A program made the translations under genes and the position numbers. From Rhynochetos jubatus (Eukaryota; Chordata; Aves; Eurypygiformes; Rhynochetidae), in the NCBI GenBank assembly GCA_027574665.1, contig CM050659.1, forward strand, positions 23,661,001-23,725,000: 64,000 nt of DNA, written 5' to 3'. Shown one piece after another: positions 11,633 to 22,560 of this stretch. The notes beneath the pieces were generated by a model. The model was given only the letters and a program-made list of their open reading frames with translations. It had not been told where the DNA came from and ran no database searches. Positions within the stretch are counted from its first letter, which is position 1; the number at the start of each line of letters is the position of its first letter.

Positions 11633-14600
11633 GTAAGTCATGGCACAGCAACCCTGGCGTGGGATGGGGATGGGATGGTGGGATGCTGGCGGGATGCCGC
11701 CGTTGCTTGCTCTGGTTCCAGTCACAGAGAAACGTGAGAGCTGTGCAGGCTGCAGCCACTCCTAATTCAGTGGGAGTATCCAGCTTTTAAAAAACAGAAG
11801 GATTCTCAGGGCCAAGTCCAAAGTGGGGACTTGGTGACATTTTTAAGACCTGCTTTCCTCTTGTAGCCGGTCTGTGAGGTGGGGGACAGAAAGCCTTTGC
11901 CAGCCCCTTGCTTCTCGACTTGGCCAGAAATAGGAAGGTCAGGCAAAGATTAAAAAACCCCAACCTATTCTTTTTAATCTGGGAGCTTTATGTGAAAGAG
12001 AGGTCTATATAAAAGGTCTAAATCCTTGCTGTCTTCCTGCCCTGGGACTGATTTCAGCAGAAAAGGGGAGGACGAGAGCACTGCCCATGCCATCCTGAGG
12101 GTTTAATAGGGGCAACCTATTTCACTGCTGAATATTGAGTTAAAATAGAGAGATGCACAGGTTTTTCAGGGATCCCCTTCTTCTTCCTCCTGCCAGAATT
12201 AGATCCTTCTCTAAAATACTCCCAGAAAAAGAAACCCTGTATTTAGGGAGCTGCTGGAGGCACGGCGGCTGGCATGAGCAGCACCCATGGGTGCTCAGGC
12301 CAGTGGCTACCTTGTCCAGGGGAAAAGGAAATCAAATACAGATGGCCAAGCCGGGTGACAGGCTGAGCAGATGTCAAAAGCACCTCGATCTCGGGGGCTG
12401 TTTGATCCGTGGTTTTGGAGGAAAACCTGAGGAGCTGAGGTGCTGGGCTGGATGCTGTAGCCTGCAGGTGTCAGCAATGCTCTGCCAGGCTCCCCACTGA
12501 GCCCTGTGATAATAATTAGCCCTAATAACGAGCTCTTGTAGCCATGCGCGGAGTCCTGCAGGAAAATAACTGCTACAGTGAAACAAATCACCGCTTCTCC
12601 CTGCTGTCGCACTCCCCCCACTGCCAGGCTCTCGATTTTCTGCCTCCAGGACTGGGTTTCCGTGGGTCGTGTTGTGCAAGGGTAGTTTTTTGGCTGCGTC
12701 TGTCCTGGTAGATCCAAAGGCTTTTTTGGAGCACACACCACAGTGATGCGGTGCCTCCCGCCCTGATGAGGATGCTCGTGTGCAGAGGAGGGAGCAGGAG
12801 AAGGGTGGGTGGTTTGTGCTTCCCTCCCTCCATGCAGTGCTTTGCCAGGTCTGGGAAGGAATGATGCTCAATCCCAAAAATCCAAGGCTGGGGAGAAAGA
12901 GCCAGCAGGGAGGCGTTCAGCCCAGGTGATGGGTTGGGAGAGGGCTGCTTGCCACCGTTGCCCGTGACGGGCGCACGTTGCCCTTTGCCAGGCAGGCACG
13001 CGGAGGACATCTTCGGCGAGCTGTTCAACGAAGCCAACAGTTTCTACATGCGGATGAACTCGCTGCAGGAGAGGGTGGACCTGCTGGTCATCAAGGTGAC
13101 GCAGCTGGACTCCACCGTGGAGGAAGGTGAGGGGCTGGGGCTATTTTGGGGTGACCACCAGGTGCAAATGGGTGGGAGACATGCTTGGGGCTGGACCGCC
13201 CACCGTACCTGGTTGGGTGGGCTGAGGTCACCCCTACAGCCCGTCTTCTTCCTGCACCCCCAGTTTCACTGCAGGACATCAACATGCGGAAAGCCTTCAA
13301 GAGCTCCACAGTGCAGAACCAGCAGGTCGTGTCTCGCAACTCCATCCCCAACCCTGTGATGGAGATGTACCAGCGCTGCGACAAGCCCCCGCCGCTCAAC
13401 ATCCTCACACCCTACAGGTAGGGCGGCCGCTGTATCGCTCCTTGGGGGACTGAGGGGATCCTGGGGGGTCCTTTCCAGGAGAGGCATCAGGGGGTACCCC
13501 CTGTTTGCTGCTTGGGGAAGGGCTGAGAAGCTATTTTCTCCGGTTGCTCTGCCACCATCCCCATTACATAGGGCAACTGGGATGAGTGACGCCGCGCGGT
13601 GGTACTGCAGGCAGTGACTGCTGTGTTGGACATGTTTATGGTGGGGCAACAGCTTATGGCCGTGATTGTACCCCTGTGCAGGGGAAGAGGGTCTTCTCCT
13701 GTGGCTGATAACCCTCCTTTCCTCCCTCCCCAACCCCTCAGGGATGACAAAAAGGACGGCCTCAAATTCTACACCGACCCCTCCTACTTTTTCAATTTAT
13801 GGAAGGAGAAAATGTTGCAGGCAACAGAAGATAAGAGAAAGGAGAAGCGCAGGCAGAAGGTAATGGGCAGATGGGGGACAGTAGGGAGGCTGGAGCTGGG
13901 GCTGCCCAGGACCCTGGGGAGGGTCACCTTCCCCGTGCATCTTGCGGAGCTGGGCGATGCTCAGGGCGCAGAGGAGCCGGGCTGGAGATGGAGCCGCAGC
14001 CTGTGTGTGTCTGCAGGAGCAGCGGCTGGTGGAGGACTCCACCCGGGAGGTGAAGAAAGTGAGGAAAGCCCGGAACCGGCGCCTGGAGTGGAACATGATG
14101 GCGTATGATAAAGAATTCCGACCCGATAACAGGTTCTCACCATCCCCCTATCACATGGCGTCATCGGAAGGATCACTGTCCCCAGATAATAGGCAGGTTT
14201 TACCTACTACGCGTTTAGCTCACTGGCTTGCCTTTGCTTTCCTCTTCTCCGTCTCTGGGGGGGTGCGTTGCCCGCAGCAGGGTTGGGGTGATAAGCCATA
14301 AACCCACGGTAGCTTCATGGACAGCTGGTGTCACCAGGGTCACATCTTGAACCTCAGGAGCAGCCTTGGTGATGGGATAAGGTCAGAGAACTTTCCATTT
14401 AGCAGCTAAGGGAAGAGACTGTGTTGGTGTCCTCCTCCCCGCCGCTACCTCTCTGCTTTCTTGTGTTTTTGTGATCATTTTATGTTTTGTTGTCTCAACC
14501 CCAAAATAATCCCAAACCCATGTCCCCCTGACCCCCCCACCCAGCTGAGCCCCGCTCCCAGGTGTACAATCATTGGGTTTTCCTGTGCTGTAGATCTTAC

Positions 14601-16371
14601 GCGTCGGATGCAGCTGACCACTCGTACCCGGCGAGCCCCAACCACCCTGCACAGCTGCTGGCCCCGGCATCCCACCTGGTCCCGGCAGAGCACAAGGAGG
14701 GGGTGTTGGCAGCCGTCCCCCCCCAGGAGCATGTCTACCGCCCGGCGCCGGCAGCGGGCAGTCGGCAGAACAGCCTCAACCGCCTCCAGCAGCCCCACGC
14801 GCCACAGCCCCCCGAGGCCATCCTCAATGGGCCGAGACCTCACTTGGTCAAGGATTACGGGTAGGGCTTCAGCCTGCCTCTTCTCTCCTGGCAGAGGGAT
14901 TCCCAGGGGCATGGGGCTTGGTGGGGGTCTGACTCCCCATTTCTGGGCTGACATAGCAGAAAGAGACCTCCTCTGCAGCCACCAAGGTCTGAAACTGCTG
15001 GTGAGACCCAAGGCCAAGTCAGTCAGGAGCACTTTTGGGGTAAACTCATCCAAGATAAGGGGACAAGGTGGGTGTAGGGGACCCGTATACCCCATAGCCT
15101 ATCCCACCAGCAGAGCACCCCCCAACTCCATGACACTGGGACAGAGCATGGGGGTCCAGAGCAAACGAAGCCACAGCAGAACCAGTTGGGTGTCCAGGAT
15201 GGGTGATGGGGCCGTCATTCCTTGTACCACTGACACGGCTTTGCCCTCCCGTTGCAGCCCGCAGCCAGTGCCAATGGCTGAATACTTCGTGCCGCCCGCC
15301 CCGCCGCCCCCACCGCCTGTCATCCCCTCTGCGCAGACCGCCTTCGACAGCCCCATCTCAGCTCCCCCCGTGCTTGCCCCCGGCTCAGCTGCCCCCCCAT
15401 CCTACACACCCTCACCACCCCCCGCACCCCCTGGCCCCTATTCTGCTTCCCCGCCGCAGGCCGGCCCCATGGGACCCCCAGTAGCACCCCCACCACCACC
15501 GCCAGGGCCCCCCGCAGTCACCGCCTCGCCGGCGCACTCGGCATCGCCACCAGCCCCCGCCGTGGAGCCCCGGAAACCGCAGATCCCACTGATGCCCATG
15601 AGCGATGCCCGGAGCGACCTGCTGGCAGCCATCCGCAGGGGTGAGTGGCTGGGGTGGCGACAGCAGGAATTGGGGGGGTGATGAGTCCCCAACACTGCCA
15701 CCGTGGTAGCAAAATACCTGTTGACACAGAGTTGCGTGGCAAGTTGTTGAGCGCAAGACAAGCCCTGGGTGGCCAGCTGATGGATGAAGATGGTGGCAAC
15801 CAGGTGGGACCTAGGGAGGAAAAGACATGCAGTGCAGGGGGTTGGGGGACAATCGGCTGCGGGAGGTGAGACGGAGCCCCACAGGGATGACCGGCAGCTC
15901 CTGTGCACCTGGCCTCCTTCCATCCAGGCTGTAGCGGATGATGTGCTCCAGGGCTTCTCCCAGTCCCCATCCCTGCAAATCTTCAGGCTGAATGGTAGAT
16001 TTAACCTTTAGGAAGCTTCAGCCTCTTCAGGTCGGGTGGAAGCAGAGGAGGAGCTTTATTCTGTTGTAGAGCTTTATAATCCCAATGCAGCCTCCTGCAA
16101 GGGGGCTGCAGCATCTCATTTCAGCCAAGACTTTTAAGGGATGCTACACATTGGGTGCACCCGTGGGTGCTGGGCATATTGCCCATAAAGCCTTTCCCCT
16201 TTCCTTACCACAGGAATCCAACTCCGGAAAGTCCAGGAGCAATGGGAACAAGAGGCCAAAAAAGAGCCTGTGGGCAACGATGTGGCGACGATCCTGTCCC
16301 GCCGGATTGCGGTGGAGTACAGCGAGTCCGACGACGACTCCGAGCTGGACGATAACGAGTGGTCGGACTGA
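11500..16371 (+). CDS. WASF3: WASF3-type WAVE actin-nucleation promoter (8 coding exons)
   Basis: Joined exons 11500-11632, 12992-13126, 13264-13417, 13742-13859, 14017-14192, 14594-14860, 15258-15640 and 16214-16371 give 1524 nt, or 507 residues plus stop; human WASF3 has 502. The order is an N-terminal WAVE homology domain (about 1-170), a basic stretch (about 172-215), a variable linker, a proline-rich region (about 329-440), then WH2 (about 443-462), central and acidic segments ending in DNEWSD. WAVE proteins sit in a complex with CYFIP, NAP1, ABI and BRK1, and activate Arp2/3 when Rac binds. An in-frame stop at 11482 and A at -3 support the start. WASF1 and WASF2 are excluded by the N-terminus ([15 protein letters not shown]) and linker. 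Divergence from human WASF3 is higher than expected for an orthologue, so a WASF3-like paralogue is possible. Confidence 0.93.
12992..13126 (+). other. WASF3: WASF3 coding exon 2 (residues 45-89)
   Basis: Encodes the [14 protein letters not shown] segment and a helical heptad region that pairs with ABI and BRK1 in the WAVE complex. The acceptor is CCAG at 12991 and the donor gtgagg at 13127. It differs from human WASF3 in a cluster ([18 protein letters not shown] here), which is unusual for such a conserved helix. Confidence 0.9.
13264..13417 (+). other. WASF3: WASF3 coding exon 3 (residues 90-140, part of 141)
   Basis: Begins [18 protein letters not shown] and ends [11 protein letters not shown], both family signatures. 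The intron before it is only 137 bp. Residues 116-125 (about MEMYQRCDK) diverge from human WASF3, where the matching stretch is ADIYNQSDK. Confidence 0.9.
13742..13859 (+). other. WASF3: WASF3 coding exon 4 (residues 142-180)
   Basis: Encodes [17 protein letters not shown] and the lysine/arginine-rich KRKEKRRQK at its end. Tyr151, a reported ABL phosphorylation site in human WASF3, is present at the same number. The exon ends in phase 0 with donor gtaatg. Confidence 0.92.
14017..14192 (+). other. WASF3: WASF3 coding exon 5 with a GC donor (residues 181-238, part of 239)
   Basis: Encodes the basic segment [13 protein letters not shown] and [18 protein letters not shown], then [11 protein letters not shown]. 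The reading frame requires the exon to end at 14192, after the first two bases of Arg239, where the intron starts with gcaggt rather than gt. No GT donor nearby keeps the frame into the next exon. Confidence 0.88.
14594..14860 (+). other. WASF3: WASF3 coding exon 6, divergent linker (residues 239-327, part of 328)
   Basis: Starts [18 protein letters not shown], clearly homologous to the WASF3 linker, then becomes a poorly conserved Pro/Ala/Gln-rich stretch up to KDYG. His248 stands where human WASF3 has the ABL target Tyr248, while Tyr241 replaces a human His. The donor is gtaggg at 14861. Confidence 0.88.
15258..15640 (+). other. WASF3: WASF3 coding exon 7, proline-rich and WH2 start (residues 328-455, part of 456)
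   Basis: Contains several polyproline runs, which bind profilin and SH3 partners, and the family block [15 protein letters not shown]. Tyr337 is kept in an EYF context. The exon ends in the WH2 core [13 protein letters not shown], which binds G-actin. The donor is gtgagt at 15641. Confidence 0.9.
16214..16371 (+). other. WASF3: WASF3 last coding exon, WH2 end, central and acidic (residues 456-507)
   Basis: Encodes [10 protein letters not shown] (WH2 end), [13 protein letters not shown] (central region, Arp2/3 contact) and an acidic tail with the essential Trp505. Tyr491 corresponds to human Tyr486, another reported ABL site. The stop TGA is at 16369-16371. Confidence 0.93.
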
Positions 16372-18155
16372 GGGGCCCCGGGGCTGGGCTGGCGCGGAGC
16401 TCCCCGGCTCCCTACCAGGTGTGTATAGGCGCCTTCCCCAACCCTCGATGCCAACAAGCGCGGGCGGCCCAGCTCATTCAGGAGCTTTGCTTTTACACCA
16501 TGTTGAAAACCCTTTGGGCAGCAGCAGCACTGGTAGGATACACCTCGGAGACAGTGAGACCAGAAATTAGCAGCACCTTCACATTGAATGACTTCAAAAA
16601 TACTCTGAAGGCAGGGGAATAGGATTCCTCCGGATTTACACCTGGAGCAAGTCCAGAGACTGGCCCTGCGTGCACTTTGCTGGAGAAGGGAAACCCAGAG
16701 CAGGAATGCTTTCTCAGCGAGATGTTAAACGTGTTGATGAGCAGCTCCTGGAGAATAAGCCTGATTGCAAAGCTGCTGTCACCATGGCCACACAGGGATG
16801 GATGCGCACTGGCTTTGGGGATGCACCACTGCTTGGATTTGTAGGATCGGGCAGCTCCAAAGGCAGCGTGTGGGCAGGAGCCTCCTTCCCCATAGAGCAA
16901 TGCACTGGGTTTTGTGGCCGTTGCGTAGGGGTGGTCACCATCCTGCTGTCCCTTCTTGGAGGAGACAGAGGCATTGGTGACCTGAGCCTGTTTTCATCCT
17001 TAAGGCCAGTTTTCTAGGAGAAGAGTGTGAAGGCAAAACTTGATCAGCTGGCAGGGAGGCACGGAGCTTGTCCGGGCTTTGAAAGGTGCAATGTGTGCTG
17101 TCCACAGGGGAAAGGGGCTGCCAGCAAGGGAGCAGAGGTGTCCAGGGAGCTTCCCCAAACCCAACCCTCCTTGGCTTTGGCACTACACCATTTCAGTGTT
17201 ATTTTTTAAAAAAAAATTAATTAGACAAAATGCTGCTTTCAGGTAAACTCTCGACTTGCACTTTGCAGCCCCACAAACTGCGCCCAGCTCACACCCAGGC
17301 ACTCACCCGCCCTGGCCTGATCCTGCCCCATCCCTTACCCCACAGGCGGGTACTGACGGGGGAGCCTGGAGAGCTGGACCTCCGCCGCGGCACTGAAAGT
17401 ACCAGTTTGCTCATCGAAATAGAGCGTGATTCATCAAAGGCTTTTCACGCAGCCGCAAAGGGAGGAGGCACGGGAAGGCAGAGTGAAGGGGTGGGGAATA
17501 CTGAAAATATCAGTCAGGAGTATGAGCCTGCAGAGAGCTGGGAGAGGTTCCCCACCAGCAGAAAACGGGCCAGGACCAGCCATGGACTTGCACAACGTGG
17601 TGTCCCGGGAAACTGAGTCCCCATGTGGCATCTCTTCTGGGGAGAAGCTGAGCTCTGAGCCCACCTTCCCAGCTCTCCCAGTAGCCACATACATGGTGGC
17701 TATAACAGCCATATTGTGACTATCTAGAAGTGACCAGACCTGCAAGGGAAGTGGAAGGATATGGCTGGGACCCAAAAGGCTCAAAGGCTGATGCCTAAAT
17801 TCACCCTGAGAAATGCTAGTGTTGAGTGATGTCCCGAGTGTCTGCTCATTTTTATCCCAGTGAGATGTGATGAACCCCCTGCCCAGATGCTGAGAAACAT
17901 CCCAGGAGCCTCCCTTCTCCTGACTGACCCAAAAAGGCCTCTGTCCCTTGGATGTGACACCTCCTGTGTCTCCACATCTGGGCTGCGAGCTGTGGTGCTG
18001 AGCGGGAGGCTCGGAGGAGCAGCATGGAAGAGGGCAAGGGTGGTTGGGGAAGGGTTTAGGGAGGATGCCCTGTCATGAGTCACATCCCCTTTCCTTAGGG
18101 AAAGTTCCCCTTGACTTCAGCAGAGCTGATTGTCAGAGCAGGAACTGCAAATAAA
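16372..18155 (+). other. WASF3: WASF3 3' UTR, proximal part, with a polyadenylation signal at 18150
   Basis: Non-coding DNA directly after the stop codon. The first AATAAA in the sense direction is at 18150-18155, giving a minimum 3' UTR of about 1.8 kb. No GT/T-rich element clearly follows it, so longer 3' UTRs are likely too. Confidence 0.45.
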
Positions 18156-21100
18156 ACACTTGGATTTAACCCCGGAATTCCCCATCTCGACAACGCTGAT
18201 GCTGTTTAAGCTGCTCGGGCACTCATCCCACTCTGCCAGTTGTAGGGCAGCTTCTCCCAGCACCAGGAAGACCCAGCAGTATGGAATTAGCTGTATGGAT
18301 TGATCTCAGATCCCACATCAGCCTCCCGGGAGGCTTCACACCTCCTGTTTCACTGAGCTCCCACTGCAGGCAGGCAGCGCATGGCAGGCAGGGCATAGGA
18401 CACATGGAATAGCTCATCTGGAAAACCCAAGGAAACAGGATTGACCAAAGGAGGCAGAGAGACATGGTGTCCTGTAGGTGACTGGGAAATTCCTAATGCT
18501 TGGTTCTTACTGAGGGCTCTCATTTCCGAACTCAACGCTCTGAGATGCAGAGAACTGGCTGCAAAAGCTTTTGGCCAAAGCCTGCTGTCTCTCCCTGGGC
18601 AGAGAGCCCCTGTGATGCCCACGATGGGCTTTCCTCAGGAAGGCAGGTGGGGGTTGACCTGGAGCAAGCTCAGAAGAAAGGCTTGTAAAAAGTCAGAACA
18701 ACCTTTAAGACTCACCTCGTAGTATTTATTGTGGAGTGTTATTAATATAGATGCAATTGTAATAATGTTTATATGTGAAGATAAACTGGGTTTATTTGGG
18801 TAACTTATAAAGAGTAATAATGCTTTGTGAGAGACTAGCAGAGGGCTGTTGGAGCTGCTGTTACAGTGGCCAAAGGGCTGCAGAGGTGGCTGTGGGGACC
18901 CAGGTGGGGCTTGAGCAGAGCCAGGGAGTCCCACTGGCACGTGAAAGCAGGGAAGGACTCTGGGACATGCCAGGCTGGCTCATCCCTCAGGTCTGACTGT
19001 CCCAATTCTGTGAAGCTGAGCTGATCCTGGTGGGAACTGGAGAGGAGCTGAGTGCCCTTGGAATACTGGATCCCTTCTTTTCATTCATTAGTTGCTCTGT
19101 GTGTCACATGAAACTCTGATAATTCTGGTAGGACTCTGTTGGTGTGTCAGGATTGTCCCTGTAGCTTCCCTGTCACCTCACAGCAATGTTGCTATGCTTG
19201 GGATTGCAGCAGTCAGTCAACCTGTGCTACTATCAGGGTCAACGCCGCTGCATGGCAGAGTGCTCGACAATCACGTAACTCAAGCCTTGCCTGCCCTGTG
19301 CACAGGCCACAGCTGCAGAGCAGGTGCACAGCAGGGAGCAAGGCTCACCCCCATTTCCTCGTGCTTTTACATTCTTACACCATCCTCTCCTCCTTGGACA
19401 TCCCATCCGCATCATTTACAGTCTGCTTCAGGAAATTCCCAGCCCTCGATAAGACAAGGCCATTTCACATGCTCAACTCCAAAGCAAGTCAGCAGGATCA
19501 TAAGCTCATGGCATTGCTTGAAGACATCATGATCCAGCTCTTCCAGGGAACCTAAACTGCCTTGGCTCCACTGAAGCTGTCTGGATACCAGGGATGGGCC
19601 TGAACCATAGGTAGCCTCTCCCCAGGGAGATATCTACCTACATCGGGGCTTGTTGCTCAGGTTTCTTGTGTAGCTAGTGAAGCAACCTGTATAGTCAGGG
19701 TGGGCTGTAGACACCCATTTCTGGTCTGGTCGTGGTGCACCCTGCTCTTCCCAGCTCACTCCTGGCAGCACCACAAGGAAGGCAAGCACATGGTGGCACT
19801 GAGAGCCCCAGTCTCATGGTACAGCTGGTTCTGCTGGTAGGCCAGCAGCCTTGGTGCCTTTACTTGCAGGACTCGGCTACGTTTGAGGATGACCACCTTT
19901 GTTTTAGGTGCATTTATCTATTTTTTGCCCAGGTGACCTATGAAATCCAGCACAAGTGACAGCAACTCCTTGGTTGGTCCAGGCTGGGTTAACTCTGCTG
20001 GAATTGGTTGAGCCATACTAATTAACACTGGCTGTCTGACCCATATGCCACACACTCAACATTGTGTACATATGTGCCTGTTTCTGTATACTCTTTCAAA
20101 AGTAGGCCGTGCTGCGTTACACAACCTGAAATGCTCAAATCCCCAAGTGGGCTGATATAAAAGTGAATATTTAAATATTTTATCTAGCTTGGCAGCCATT
20201 AAAAATACAATTCAGGTCACAGATGATTGAATTTCTCCTCTCTCAAGTGTACCAAAAGTGGGCTGAGGAGATTCTCCTGTACATTAAGGTATCATGTTCC
20301 ATGTTAAAATATGGCAGTGGCATTTCATTGCCAACAGATAATCAAAGTGCCAAACATTTAATGAGCCCAACTGATCTCCTGAGAGTTCCTCTTGCCATTT
20401 TATCTGCTTTCTCCTACTTGCCAGTTTATGGGCATAGATTAAAAATAATAAATAAGACTGCCAACAGGGGGAAGTATATTCTGTGTGCATACAAATGAAT
20501 TGGTCCCAAGTCAGTGGAAGAGTAAATAAGTCAGTTTGATGCTTAGAGATATTAACAGAAGGCTATAGTCCTTGAGGACCACCAGGAGCCTCTTGGACAT
20601 CTCCATCTTATCTGAAAGAGGACATCATGAGGACCACTGTGCCCATGGCACACCAGTCGCTGCCTGTGAGGGCTATATCAGGTGTGAAGTCTGGTCTTGC
20701 TCAAGTTTCATGAAGGTTGGTGGAAGTCTAGCAGTATTCATGTTCCAGCATTGCACCCTCAGTGTCTCCTTGACTTTGAGGGAACATTGGAGCTGGCTCT
20801 TAAAGGATCAGTGTCCTGAAGGAAGAAGGGATTGGGTAGTTTCTAACTTTCCACTCTGGGCAGAGACTGAGAGAGGAACAAGCCCCACATCCTATGAGAG
20901 CTCCTGCTTTTGTGGTGATTTTATCCCAGGAAGGTTTTATTCTGGTGACAAACATAAGGCTGAACACAGCTTCTCTAGAGAGCTCCTTTCACATAAGAGC
21001 CCTCAAATTTCCTCCCAGAACTTTTGCCATCTCTGTCTTCCTTTCAAGACACCCAACAGCCTGAACAGGAGCTTTGCAGACTCCCCTGGGAACGGAGCCT

Positions 21101-21700
21101 GAATTAACACCTGAGCTTTAAGGATAAATGGAAGTTTTGCTCGGACAGAGGCAGGTTGTTGCACTGGAGGTAGTGTTTCAGAGGGTGCTTTCAGAGGTGC
21201 ATGGCTAGCAGGAACACCAGGCCATTTCCTTGTGGGCGGACCATGGAGGGCCCTGGGAAGTGCTCCCCATCATGGGATGCTGGGAAGGGGAGCAAAGGTT
21301 GTTACTTTCACCATGATTCCTGTTTTTCTGTAGTAGTAGTTATTTAGGGGTAAGGTTTTTCTTGTCTGGCATGTCACTTCGCAGATTAAAAAAAATAAAA
21401 GAGCAAGGACTCTGTCCTGAAGAGTTTACAGTTTACAGTAAAGACCATATAACCTGCACTGCACTTTAGAAGCCTCAAATGCTCACTAACCCATGAATTT
21501 ACCCTCAACTGGGCAGCAGAACTTTGAGGACTGTTGTCCCTCCCGTAGGTGACTCCACAACCGCATCCCTCCGCTGATGGCAGCGGTGGGACTCTCCTGC
21601 CTCTCCGCTTTCCCCATGCAAAAGTGCCTGAGCAAAGTACAGGAGTGCTGAGACATGCTGGTTTTGTCTCTGAATGGGTTGCCATACCCTGGGGTGGGCC
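18156..21700 (+). other. gene-free stretch, possible extended WASF3 3' UTR
   Basis: No protein or RNA gene is recognised. The blocks at about 18700-18830 and 20030-20560 are AT-rich and complex, unlike the GC-rich surroundings, as is common in conserved 3' UTR or regulatory DNA. A sense AATAAA occurs at 20447-20452. Confidence 0.35.
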
Positions 21701-21715
21701 TTTCCCAGTCCCCAG

Positions 21716-22560
21716 GGAATCATTTAGGTTGGAAAAGACCTTTAAGACTACCAAGTCCAACCATTAACCCAACACTGCCAAGTCCACCACTAACCATGTC
21801 CCTAAGTACTTCATCTACATGTCTCTTCAATTGCTCCCAGGATGGTGACTCCCCCCTCCCTGGGCAGCCCGTTCAATGCCTGACAGCCCTTTCCAGGAAG
21901 GAATTTCCCCAATATCCAATCTAAACCTCCCCTGGCACCACTTGAGGCCATTTCCTCTTGTCCCATCACTGGTCACTTGGGAGACGAGGCCAACCCCCCC
22001 CCCTCTACACCCCCCTTCAGGCAGTTATAGAGAGCGATCAGGTCTACCCTAAGCCTCCTCGAGGCTGAACACCCCCAGCTCCCTCAGCTGCTCCTCACAG
22101 GAATTGTGCTCCAGACCCTTCCCCAGCTCCATTCCCTTCTCTCTTGCAGTGTCTCTCTTGCAGTGAGGGGCCCAAAACTGACCCCAGGATTCAAGGTGCA
22201 GCCTCACCAGTGCCCAGTCCAGGGGGACGATCCTTGCCCTGGTCCTGCTGGCCGCACTGGTCCTGATGCTGGCCAGGATGCCATTGGCCTTCTTGGCCAC
22301 CTGGGCACACCCCAGCTCATGTTCAGGAGCTGTCACCAACACCCCCATGTCCTTTTCTGCTGGGCAGCTTTCCAGCCCTTGGTCCCCAAGCCTGGAGCAT
22401 TGCAGGGGGTTGTTGTGACCCACCTCTGTTGCGACCAAGACATGCTCCTCTGGGATGACCATGCATGTGATAGGAAACGTGCCCAAGCACACCATTGCAG
22501 CTACATGTTGGCAGGCAGAGCTGCCCACGCAATTCATGCCATGCCCTCTGAGCTCATAGA
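21716..22560 (-). mobile_element. CR1 LINE fragment, antisense, with reverse-transcriptase C-terminal remnant
   Basis: Read on the minus strand, 22537-22049 keeps an open frame with the pattern LESCPAEKDMGVLV, AQVAKKANGIL, ASRTRARIVPLDWALV and LRELGVFSLEE, typical of the last part of the CR1 ORF2 polyprotein (end of reverse transcriptase and beyond). The frame then breaks in the C-rich run near 21998. The left end (about 21716-21780) is the CR1 3' UTR, starting near TTAGGTTGGAAAAGACCTTT. It is 5'-truncated and non-functional, and is the longest mobile element in the window. Confidence 0.9.

Noticed and set aside
14191-14197. GT donor at 14197 (after AGGCAG)
   Set aside because: Joining it to the acceptor at 14593 shifts the frame and destroys the conserved [12 protein letters not shown] segment. 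The GC donor at 14193 preserves it.
14461-15681. 406-codon open frame on the plus strand
   Set aside because: It overlaps WASF3 exons 6 and 7 and the introns between them. Only the 15258-15640 part is in the WASF3 frame; the rest is intron or the wrong frame.
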